Below are positions 49,901-60,204 of a stretch of DNA of 64,000 bases, one piece after another. This stretch comes from Dioscorea cayenensis subsp. rotundata (taxonomy: Eukaryota > Streptophyta > Magnoliopsida > Dioscoreales > Dioscoreaceae): the NCBI RefSeq assembly GCF_009730915.1, contig NC_052486.1:19869589-19933588 (forward strand). The letters are read 5' to 3'. Numbering within the stretch: position 1 is the first letter of the stretch; every line of letters starts with the position of its first letter. The notes beneath the pieces were generated by a model that saw nothing but the letters and a program-made list of their open reading frames with translations, was not told the DNA's origin and ran no database searches. A program made the translations under genes and the position numbers.

Positions 49901-50930
49901 TTTGACATGTTTATCGTATGCATGTTTTTCTGATTCAGGAAATTATCCTTAAATTTTTTCCCATAATAGTGGATGTTTTTGCACATTTTAACTCATGTAG
50001 CCAAACATTAATACATATTTTTTTCCATTTCAACATTTGTTTCTTAATCACTGCCGGTATGCTAGTGACGCAAAATTAAACCTAACAAAATCAAATCTTA
50101 AATACTAATTATGAGAGCGAAAAATATAATGTAAAAAATGAAGAAAATATATCTTTCTCTCTAACTTTATACCTCTACGGAACAAAACCAAACAAATAAA
50201 ACCAAATTTAAAATAAAAATAAAAAATATTTAAATTAACTTAAAAAATGAAGAGAAAAGATATTGTATTAGGTTAACTTAAAAAATGAAGAGAAAAGATA
50301 TTGTATTAGGTTCTTCTTAAACTAACAAAACTAAATTTTAAATTCACTTTTAGAAGAAAAATTAAAATAAATAAAAAAATGTTTATTACTAATTTGTCAA
50401 AAGAAATTAAAATAAATTAGCACTTAAAAAAATCCAAATGTTGACATGCTCCAATATAGGTTTGGATATATTAACTCCCCCAAAAAAAATTCATAATCCC
50501 TCTAAATGGACCTTTTTGCAAGAAGAGCAGTTTAACCAAACTTTAATATTTAAAAAAAAACAAAAAACTATTAAAAACTTTCTACCAGATGATTAAATCC
50601 CTCTTTCTCTTCTCGTTTAAATTAAATAAATTTTTTATATGCATCCAAAATCTACTCAATCATACACCAACTTCATCACCACCTTATCTCCACACCAACA
50701 ACAATATCGTTTTATCTCCTCATTTAAATTTAAAAATATAAAAGGATAATCAATTAACATCATTCACTGACTTATAAGCTGATTTTTTGTTTTTAATAAA
50801 ATTAATAAATATGGGTATCAATAAAAAAAACATTTTATATGACATCCGAATTTCATTTTTCAAACTAAAAATTCATCATCCCGAAAGTTTTTGCAAAGCA
50901 GCAGATAAAATAAAGAGAGAAAGAGAAAGC
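46950..50930. other. Gene-poor AT-rich DNA
   Basis: No gene is supported. Contents: TTTA-type repeat (46965-47000), TA runs (47050-47080 and 48606-48632), an AAAAT pentamer run (about 47840-47878), a perfect short hairpin CCCGC/GCGGG near 48990-49005, and a perfect 38-bp tandem duplication at 50235-50272 and 50273-50310. GGCCATCTCCAAC at 47202 resembles the end of known plant MITEs, but no partner end was found. Confidence 0.6.
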
Positions 50931-51025
50931 AAGCAAAGAGCAGAGTATACCCACTGCAGACTATCCCCACTCTACACACCACTTTGTCATTTCATTGAAC
51001 ATTTCACTTCCCATGATCTCATCAT

Positions 51026-51860
51026 CTTCTTCTTCTTCTTCTTCTTCTTCAAGAACCCATGGATGGCTCGTTGACCACCACCGCTCTTATTCTCCTTCTC
51101 AGTCTCACTCCCATCTCCCATATACTCCCAGCGGACGTCTCCCTTTCCCAGTCAAGAAAAAATAAGCACTAAAACTGAAGAGATGTCATACTTTCTTGTG
51201 TGTCAACGACAGAGCTGCAAACAGAACATGTGGAAGGTACAGATGGAGAGTTTCTTTGCCACCACTTTTGGAGTCACCGACCCAATCCTCTCCCTCATCT
51301 CGATGTCGATACCCTAATTAAAAGAATGAGGGATTGGACACAACCAATGAAATTTGATAAATAATCAAAGAATACAATCAATATGGCTCAATAGCTCTTG
51401 AAGCAGCGACAGAACACACCCAACAATCCTCCATGTCTATGAACAAAGAAATCAAGAAAATGAGAAAACAAAACCCTAAACAATCAACAATTTCAAGAAG
51501 CGATTAAACCTTTCTGCTTCCAGTGCCGGCCATGATCATTAGGAGAACAGAAATATCAGTTTCTGTATGGCTCCTTTCCTTCACTGAGGAATCATCGAAG
51601 CTGCACATCGCTAGCAGGTCGCCGATCTTTGATCGGCTCATCAGAAGTCCGAATCTCAAAGAATGTCCCTGTTGCTATGTCTGAAACCATTGAAAAGAAG
51701 ATCAAGGAGGAGGAGAGAAAAGGAGGAAGAGTTTGAAGAGAGAAAGCAGAGGGGTTGAGAGGAGATCTCGAGAAGAGGATCGTGCTGGCACCAGCTAGGG
51801 ATAAGGTTTGGCAAAGAAGACGGTGAGAAGGAGGATTTGGTGGTGTCGGTACTTGGTAGT
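51026..51860 (+). other. Possible gene fragment with signal-peptide-like ORF
   Basis: A CTT microsatellite (about 51026-51050) precedes an ATG at 51059 that opens 37 codons ending at 51172. The start MDGSLTTTALILLLSLTPIS looks like a secretory signal peptide. No downstream domain could be joined to it: 51173-51860 is GC-richer than its surroundings but has no readable protein on either strand. It may be the first exon of a lost gene or a captured fragment. I do not recognise it. Confidence 0.25.
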
Positions 51861-52985
51861 GTTATTAATTAACTTATGTTCAACATTTACCCAATTATAA
51901 ATCGCCAAATGTCTTTCCTAGAACGAAGTTTTCAAAACAGTGAATTTTGGGGATAGAATTAAGGTTAAGTATATATGTCAATTCTATAAAATATAAAAGT
52001 CATTGTGGTCCTCCTAGATCACCTTGATTCTGTTAGTTAATAGAAAGTTTGATCTACATTGGAGCTCATTTAAGTCTCCTAGTGCCATTGTGGTCCTTTT
52101 TTTTCTCCTCAACCAATAGTAATCTTTTTCTATTATTATTCTATTAAAACGCTTAAATGGATTTTCCATAAGAATACTATTTCTAATATAATTTCAACTA
52201 GAGTCATTAGACAATGCCATAACATAAGCAGTTAAGGTAAATAGGAGGGTTTTATAGTTTTTGTGTAATACTTTCTTGTTGATCCCATAAACACAATTTT
52301 TTGATAATTTCTATGGAATCAGAAATGGTTATTGGCTTATTTCTAATTATTAACCAATATCTGATGACATCCAATAAGAGTTTTGACTTGTAAAATTGAA
52401 TCTATTGGATCATTATTATTCTCCTAAAAGGACAAAAAAAAAAGCGGTATCTAATTTGGACACCTTCATAAAATCTCCAACATAAAATTTTGGTAATTTT
52501 AAATTCCAAATTTGACTTTCCTATTGAGTTACTCAATTTTTTAATCAAAAACTAACTTAAAATGATTATTGGTAAGTGAGCGTCATTTCATCCTCTCTTT
52601 TTTTTTTAGTGAAAATAAATTATTATATCTTTTCTTTTTCAATACTTTCAAGTAAAACTGTCTTTTTTTTGGAATTTTTTTTATATTGTAAAAAAACTAA
52701 ATTATGAATATTCTGGATTATTTACCAGACTGAGTAAATTAGGTGAAAATGAGAAAAATTTCTCCATTTTCAATTATATAAAAAAATGAAAAATGAAAAC
52801 AGGAGAGCGTCTCCCCTTTTAATTGTTTTTTTTAATTTTTTAATAAAAACAATGAGAAAGGGGAGATGCACTCTTTTTTTTTAAAAAAAAATAAACTTCG
52901 TTACGACAACTCTCGGTTAGCTATCGTTAAATTTTTTTTTTACGTTTTATTTTTTTTAAAAAAAAATACAAATCATGAAAATATT
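51861..52985. other. AT-rich spacer
   Basis: No gene, RNA or element is recognised. Long T and A runs (for example 52580-52600 and 52880-52900) dominate. Confidence 0.6.
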
Positions 52986-52989
52986 AGAA

Positions 52990-53430
52990 AATAGGACGGT
53001 CAAACTTACACCAATTAGAAATTATTACAAATTTAGTCAGTTCAACCTGCACCGGTTAGTAGAAGTAGGGCGATCAAACCTGCATCTGTTGGACGGTCTA
53101 ACCTACATCGGTCAGTAATTAGTATAGAGTATAATGGTCAAACCTGCACCCGCCAGTAATTAAGACGGTCAAACCTGCACTAGTCAGTAATTAAGACGGT
53201 CAAACCTGTACCAGTCAGTAATTAGTACAAAGTGAGACGATCAAACCTGCACCGGTCAGTAATTAGTACAAAGTATTATGGTCAAACCTGTACCAGTTAG
53301 TAATTAGTACAAAGTAGAATGATTAAACCTGTACTGGTCAATAATTAGTATAGAGTAGGATGGTCAAACCTGCACCGGTCAGTAATTAGGACAGTCAAAC
53401 CTGTACTAATTAGTAATTAGTACAAAGCAA
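52990..53430. repeat. Minisatellite with two unit lengths
   Basis: About a dozen units built on GGTCAAACCTGCACCGGTCA plus GTAATTA. Short units (~30 bases) end there. Long units (~41 bases) add GTACAAAGTA or GTATAGAGTA. Short and long units are interspersed. The left-most units are more worn. Directly right of the array (53430-53540) is a GC-richer repeat with several CCGG and GGTC words. Confidence 0.9.
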
Positions 53431-53540
53431 TGTTTTCAAAACCGGATGAGAAGTGAACCAGCCAAGCAACCGGGTCATGGGTCAATCGGTTGGACCGAAT
53501 GACCCTGTTTGGTCGAACCGGATGACGTAATATATATATA

Positions 53541-54540
53541 TATTGATACAAGTAATTCAAACTAATGAGAATGACTATATTTTTATAAGATGATGTCAAA
53601 TAAAAAAAAATGGTAAAAAGAGAACATCTAGGCAATTAGAATGAATATACATGAAAATAAAATTAGCAAAATTATAAGTTTGGGCCAAAAATTGGAATTG
53701 GTTCGGACTAAGATATAGAGGCCCAGCCCACTTACTATCTCAAAAACTCTCAATTCTCAAAGCTTTAACAACTGTCAAATCCCACAATATATGATCGGAT
53801 GGTCTTCAGAGATTAGGGTTTCCATCATGTCATCCTCCTCACAATAAATAAGGGTTAAATTTTCAGGAGGTCACCCAACTTTACTTTGTTTTCAATTTGG
53901 TCACCCAAGTTCAAAACGCATAAAAACGATCACCCAACTATGATTTCTTTTCACCGGTCAGTCACCCGACCAATTCCAGCCCTCATAAACCTACGTGGCA
54001 GCCGAAACGGCTATGTCAGCAGGGTTGTGCTGACTCAGAATCCTGATGTGGCATGTCCACATCTGTTTTGTGATCCCCGTCAGCAGCAACTGGCCACATC
54101 ATCTTCACCTCATCTTCGTCTTCATCTTTCATCCTTCGTCGCAAAGAACCGAATGTTTGGGATAGAGGGGAAGGGAAGGAGATGACAGCTCTGTCGTCCA
54201 TGCAGGAAGGAAAGTAAATGGCAGATGCATCATGAGAGTGTGAAGGAAAGGAAAGAGCTTCAGTCAAAAGCTTCAGTTAGGGTTTACTTTCAAATTGAAG
54301 TTTTGTTATAGTTGTGTTGATGAATGGGGGCACTGTTTCCCTTTATTACATTGAAGTTTGTATGTTTTATTGGATTTTGGTTTTCCCCGTACTGGTAAGT
54401 CAAAGAAATTCAAATATTGGTGATTTCTTTTGATCATAAATTCATTGGATATAATTTGTTAGCTTAATTTGTTTGACTTTTGTGTGAACATAAGCTATAA
54501 ACAATAATCAAATATACAAACATTCACTTGAAGTGGACAA
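53541..54540. other. Spacer with a possible transposon end
   Basis: GGAGGTCACCCAACTTTACT and GGTCACCCAAGTTC (53868-53912) resemble the end sequences of plant Mutator-like elements, but no matching right end was found. The GC-richer part, 53960-54250, has no recognised protein on either strand. Confidence 0.3.
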
Positions 54541-54579
54541 ATAAAACAAATGGTGACAATTCACAATTCTAAAAGAAGT

Positions 54580-54995
54580 TTAAATGGTCAAAAGATTAGA
54601 TCACAAATTCAAATATGCAGACATTCAGTTAAGAAAAAAAAAATACTGAAACCAAAAAAAGGCCTGAGTTTAAATGTCACACAAATTCAGATCTGCAGAC
54701 ATTTAGTTCAGGAGAAAAAAGTATTGGCTTAAGTTTAAATGGTCACAGAAATCTAGATATGCAGGTACTCAGTTCAGAAAAAATACTGAAACAAAAAAAA
54801 AAAGCAATGCATCAACCTGTCACACAAATTCAGATATGCAGACATTCGAGTTCAGGGAGGAAAAAAAGTATTGGCTTAAGTTTAAATGGTCACACAAATC
54901 CAGATTTTGCGGTATTCGAGTTCGAGAAAAAAAATACTGAAAAAAAAAGCAATGCATCAACTTGTCACACAAATTCAGATATGCAGACATTAAGG
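54580..54995. repeat. Tandem array of ~75-bp units
   Basis: Six units share the order: TTAAATGGTCACACAAATTC, AGATATGCAGACATTCAGTT, then an A-rich tract and TACTGAAA or GTATTGGCTT. Units alternate between two A-tract versions, one ending AGCAATGCATCAAC and one ending GGCTTAAGTTTAAATGG, so a two-unit block of about 145 bases has itself been repeated. Long open frames here come only from the repeat. Confidence 0.85.
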
Positions 54996-55009
54996 TGTTA
55001 ATGATGATG

Positions 55010-55560
55010 GTTGAATTGGAATTGGTTGGATTTAGCTAAATTGATTTGGTTGGATCAAACCAAGTTAGAATTGATTTGGTTGAGTTGAATTGAATTGATT
55101 GAGTTGGGTTTGATTTGGTTGAGTTGAATTGAATTGATTGAGTTGAGTTTGATTTGGTTTAACCAAGTTCATTTTAATTGAATTGGAATTGGGTTTGGAT
55201 GAGAATTGAAGTGGTTGGGTTTAATTGAATTGATCTGGTCTGGGTTTGATCAAATCAAGTTGAGTGTGGTTGGACTTGAATGGTTTGGTTGAATTAAATT
55301 GGTTGAAGTTGATTTGGGTTTGGTTTGGGTGTTAGGCTAAGGGTTTTGGGCTAAACCAAGTTGGTTCAATATATTTTGTATAAGAATTGAGTTGGTTGAA
55401 GGCTGATTGGTTTAATTAAACCTGGTTCAGTGAAATTGAGTTTGGTTCAGTGAATTTGAGCTTGGTTCAGTGGAATTGAGATTGGTTCAGGTTGGTTTAG
55501 AATGGTCTAGCCCAAATTGAGTTGGCTTAACTGCAATTGGAGACCAATTTGATTATGCAA
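55010..55560. repeat. Degenerate TTGAATTGG low-complexity tract
   Basis: About 550 bases built almost only from variations on GGTTGAATTGA and TTTGGTTGAGTTG. One 45-base block (TTGATTTGGTTGAGTTGAAT...) occurs twice in a row near 55070-55150. The plus strand is poor in C throughout. Non-coding. Confidence 0.85.
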
Positions 55561-55599
55561 GGTCAGGTTTGAACCGATTGGAGTGAGTGGGCCAATTAG

Positions 55600-57195
55600 A
55601 GAGTCGGTTATTGATTTCATGTATTTTCTATTGGGTTCAATTATGTTTTTAGTTGTCATAATTATTTATTTTTATTATGTTATCCTGCTAGGTGTTGATT
55701 AGGCTTAGGAGTGAGTTCTAGGTCTAGCAAGAAACCCAAGGAAGACCAGGTGAGTTGATAGTGGCTATTATTTAAATTATTAGATAATTATTATTATTTT
55801 GGAAATAATTATTTGATTATTATTATTTTGATATAGTTATTTAATGGTTAGTATTTTGGAAATGATGGTTTAATTATTTCATTTTATTATGTTTAATTGT
55901 GTATACTGTTGAAATATACTTATATTTATTATTATTTATTTGTCGTTGATGTGCCATGGCGATCGTATTGATACACATTATTTTGTATAATTATATGTAT
56001 TTTTAAATAGTGAAAATACACATATATATATGATTTAATTATTGGTTCATGTGTTTTTTTTATGGTTATATATACTTTGATTTAGAATGATTTGTGAAAC
56101 CATGTGAGCATATTAAAATGTTTTATCGGCAATGTTTGTGGAATTGGTTTTCATTTCTGGTATAGGAATGGTATCATGAATCTGGACTTTACTGGTATTA
56201 TGCATTGTTATACTTTTGGCATTGGCTTTGTGGATAATAATGTTTATTTCCGTGATGTGAATGCTTGTCCTGGATAAGGATCATGTGATATGATTTATAC
56301 CGATTATATTACTGCTATGTTTATTTGATGGTTTGGATGGTAACGGCGGGCTAAGGCCCGACTACTGCAGTAGTGGGTCCCCACGGGCCAGCCTTTAGAG
56401 GTGGTGTGCTGGACCTGAGTGTTGATTTCTACGAGGGCCAGTTCAGGTGGGAGTGTAGAGCCCTGACTGGATATTCATCGGGTAGCCGGGGGTCACCGAC
56501 CGGTGAACCGATGGGTCAACGTTAAGAACATGAGTTCCTTGACGGCTCTGAACCTAGCCGCGGCCACGGCGAAGGTTTAGAGAGTTTTCTAGACCATGTT
56601 ATGCTGGGTGAGTGTTGGGTATTGCTTTATTTTGAATTTGACATTTATGTTATTTTTGAATTGTGATGAGTCTCTCACAAATTTTGTGTTTTCTGAGAAA
56701 ATCGATTTGATGTTGAAATCTGTTGAATTTATGTTTTCAAGAAGCTCTTTAAAGTTGTATTTTTTTTTCTAAAATAGTGGTATTTGTGAAAGTTGAGAAA
56801 ATTATTTGAGAAATTGATCTTTATATGCTTTATGTATATTACTTTTAAATTATTTGAAATTATTGAGCAACTATCGACCAATTGAATGTGCTGTAGTTGC
56901 AGGAGAAGGACCTTAGTAGATCACTGTTCGACTATAGAGCTAGTCAGGGTTGAGTCCAGGACTGCAGTGGGATCTCCCCCTTTCTTTCTTTCTTGGTGTT
57001 GTGATCTTGTAGCGATTGTACCTGTAAATTTGAGTAGTTATACCTGTTGTATTTATGTATTTGAACCTGTAGTTGGTGTAAAATTATAAATTGTGATTTG
57101 TAAATCTGATTTGATTTCTGAGAGGTGTCAGGTTTCCAGTTAAAAAGAAATTTTTAACTGATAGGTGCTACATTTACCTTGGTAGAAGGGGTGGG
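55600..57195. mobile_element. Probable LTR-derived DNA
   Basis: An AT-rich stretch followed by a GC-rich block (56335-56610, with CTAAGGCCCGACTACTGC and GGTCACCGACCGGTGAACC) and a long T-rich tail, without coding sequence. The end GGGTGTGACA at 57193-57202 read inverted gives TGTCACACCC, the kind of terminus also seen at 36854 (TGTCACGTCC). The left end was not found. It may be a solo LTR in the opposite orientation to the one at 36854. Confidence 0.35.
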
Positions 57196-57940
57196 TGTGA
57201 CACATTGTATATGAAATCTTTTCACCAAGCGGCCGCACTAGCATCCGCATCGGCACTAGCATGTAACTCCATACAAGACCCTCGCTCCATCTTGCTTTAG
57301 TTGTGGTTAAACTCCGGTGGGGGAACTCCAATATCAACAAAGTTTTTTTATCAACTAAAACTTTGCTTCTCTCGTTGAGGCTACAAAGAAGTGGAGTGCT
57401 TATTAAGGTAGACTTTACAACCTTCAATAATAGACTCCACAATTTTCTCCATCAACACATAAGGGCAAGGATGACATTTCTCCATATTTGTCATGACTTG
57501 GTGGTAGGTGGAGAAGGTTAGTGGGGGTTGGTGGGTAATATTTTATATTATTTGGGGGTAGGTGTCACCTACCCCCTTAATGTGAGCCCTTGGATCAAAA
57601 TGATCCTAGCCCTTAATTTGTTAGGTGAATGGCTATATAAACCCCTCATGCCAATTGTAAAGACACACAAGAAAGCTTCATTACAAGCATCTATTATACA
57701 AGAGAGATTTTTCCTCATCTTCTTGTTTATTTACTTGTGTTCTTGCATATTTACTTTCTTGCTTACTTGCTTTACTTTTTGCTAAGTTTACATTTTCATT
57801 CTTACAAGCTTGTAAATCTTAAGTATTCTAAGAGGGAAGGCTGTCTTGGTTTGGTTTGAACTTTGAACAAACACTTGAGGTGTGAACAAAAACCAACCAA
57901 GGGTATACCAAACCTTAAACGAAATAACAAGCCCGTGACA
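57196..57940 (+). mobile_element. 5' LTR of a Ty3/gypsy retrotransposon
   Basis: The right end is firm: the LTR ends CGTGACA at 57940, two bases before a primer-binding site. The left end is proposed at TGTGACA (57196) but could lie elsewhere. A TATA box (TATATAA, 57634-57640) fits the U3/R border. The 3' LTR is outside the window, so identity between the two cannot be tested. Confidence 0.6.
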
Positions 57941-57942
57941 AG

Positions 57943-57954
57943 TGGTATCAGAGC
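57943..57954 (+). other. Primer-binding site for initiator Met-tRNA
   Basis: TGGTATCAGAGC is complementary to the 3' end of plant initiator methionine tRNA, the usual primer for reverse transcription in plant LTR retrotransposons. It lies 2 bases past the LTR end. Confidence 0.95.
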
Positions 57955-57984
57955 CTTGGTTTTCTTTACATCTTACTTTTGAAA

Positions 57985-59075
57985 ATGTCAGGATCTCAAA
58001 GTGACATGACTCAAGGCGTCAAGGAGAAGCAACCAAGGAAGAAGAGAGCAAGCTTTAGAGATGTCATGGTGGACATGAACACAAGGCTCTCAAAGGTGGA
58101 GCTTGTGTTGGCCTAGGGGCAAGAGTGGAATGATGATGTGGAGCATCGCATCGAGGGACTCAAGCATGTGGTGAATGAAGAGTTCTAGGAGGAGATGTAA
58201 GGTGCGCTCAACATCACCGCCTCTAAATGCATCGACCATGTCAAGAGCTTGGATAATTCTCTCAAACTTAGAGTTGTTCGTGTGGAAGACAAACTTGAAA
58301 GGGTCTACACCGAATTATGTGCAAGGGTGAAGCAATTAGAAGAAGAGCTAGTAGTATGTAAGAGGGCAATTGCCCAAGGGGCAAGTGTGGCCACTCCGAC
58401 CACCACCCTGTCATCATCCAAGATTGATGTTCCTAGGCCCAAGCCTTATAACAGGTCTAGGAATGCCAAGGAGATCGATAATTATTTTTGGGGCCTAGAA
58501 CAATATTTTAAGGCCCATGGCGATATGGTGACATTGAGAAAGGTACCTTAACTATCAATTCTTTTGATGATTTCAAAAGGGAGCTCAAGAATTAATTCTA
58601 CCCCCAAGAATGTCGAGAATGAGGCAAAAGCGAAGCTTCATCGGTTATCTCACAAAATTAGCCTTCAAGAGTACATGAAGGAGTTCTCCGAAGTACTCTT
58701 AGACATCACCGACTACCCCCACAAGGAAGCTCTCTTTGCCTTTATGGATGGACTCCAACATTGGGATATATTGGAGATCCAAAGGAGGGGTGCTCAAGAC
58801 CTCGCCACCGCCATTTCCATTGCCAAATCTCTTATTGAGTTCAAGAAGCCGGAGAAGCCAAGAGGTACAAGGGCAAGAGTTGTAGAGAGAGCAAGAAGGA
58901 GAAATCTTCAAAATTCTCTAAACCCAAGGAGGGATGTCCGGAGAGTAAAGAATGTCCTCCTCTCAAGTGTTACTTTTGTGATGGTCCTCATTTTGCTAGG
59001 AATTGTCCTAACAAGAGCAAGATCTCCGCTTTCGTGGAGGAGAAGGAGAATGCTCATGAGGAGAAGAAGATGAGC
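57985..59075 (+). pseudogene. Decayed gag of the Ty3/gypsy element
   Basis: Capsid/nucleocapsid region, broken by stops and frameshifts. It begins at ATG 57985 (MSGSQSD), has in-frame stops near 58115, 58188 and 58198, and reads again at 58249-58551 with a coiled-coil-like stretch and the gag-type end DVPRPKPYNRSRNAKE. A second frame covers the retrotransposon-gag domain (58600-58860). A zinc knuckle, CYFCDGPHFARNC, spans 58968-59006. Non-functional. Confidence 0.85.
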
Positions 59076-59099
59076 TCTTTTGCAAATATTAGACGACAT

Positions 59100-60119
59100 C
59101 AAAGCCAAGGTTGAGACCAAAGACAAGAAGAAATGGGCATTTATTTGTAGAAGCCAATGTGAAAGGCCAAGTTGTGACGGCCTTAGTCGACACCGGTGCC
59201 TCCAACAACTTCCTAGAGGTGAAGGAATCCGAGAGGATGGGTGTGACCTACAAGTCGGAGCATCGATGGCTCAAAGCCATCAACTCCAAGGCCAAGTCCA
59301 ATTTTTGGCATAGCCCGTGGAGTAGAGGTGCGCCTTGGAGAATGGAGTAGCCAAGTTGATTTTTCCATTGTGCCAATGGATGATTATTCCATGGTCCTTG
59401 GGATGAACTTCATGGATAGTATCAAAGCGGTGCCAATTTCCTTTTGCCAACACCATGTGCATCATTAGAGAAGGGAGCCCGAGTATGATACCTTTGGCAA
59501 GGGAGGCGAGCCTCCAAACTAAGCAAATTTCGGCCTTAGAACTCCAAAAGGGCCTTAAGAAGAAGTCTTGCTCTACTTTCCTCGCCGTACTCAAAGAGGA
59601 AACCAGAGAGAAGCCTTGTGAAGTGCCCAAGGAGATTATTCCCGTCCTTGAGGAGTTCAAGGACATCATGCTACTGGAGTTGCCAAAGAAGCTTTCTCCC
59701 AAGAGGAAGGTAGACCACAAAATTGAGCTAAAACATGGCTCGACACCGCCGGCCACCGTTCTCTACCGAATGGCACCACCCGAACTTGAGGAGTTGAGGA
59801 AGCAATTGAAGGAATTGCTTCATGCCGGCTGCGTTCGACCCTCGAAGTCACCTTATGGCATACCCGTATTATTCCAAAAAAAGCATGACGGGTCCTTAAG
59901 GATGTGAATCGACTACCGGGCTCTAAACAAGCTCACGGTAAAAAACAAGTATCCAATTCCCCTTATAGGAGACTTGTTTGATCGGCTTGGAGATGCGAGT
60001 TGGTTCACCAAGTTTGACCTACGGTCTGGATCTATCAAGTGAGGATTGTGGAGGAAGATGTGCCAAAGACCGCATGTAAGACAAGGTATGGTTCTTATGA
60101 GTTCCTTGTCATGCCCTTT
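59100..60119 (+). pseudogene. Protease and N-terminal reverse transcriptase of the gypsy element
   Basis: Retroviral-type aspartic protease with active-site DTGASNNF (from 59189). Reverse transcriptase follows: a frame at 59455-59907 with VRPSKSPYGIPV, a stop at 59905, then [13 protein letters not shown] and FTKFDLRSG. The readable part ends at FLVMPF (about 60100-60119). The part with the YxDD catalytic motif is missing; a LINE takes its place. Non-functional. Confidence 0.85.
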
Positions 60120-60204
60120 CCACTTTTAAAGGCTTTGAGTAGGTTGGTGAGAGGGGAAGCAATGGAAGAATGCCCTTGAATGAACTTAGTGAGGGGGAAG
60201 CAAT

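Noticed and set aside
49517..49933. 138-codon plus-strand frame
   Set aside because: It lacks an ATG at its start (TTG), has no recognisable domain, and its hydrophobic pattern is what T-rich DNA gives.
54550..55001. Frames with repeated QIQICRH peptides
   Set aside because: The pattern comes from the tandem DNA repeat. Frames change between units and there is no gene context.
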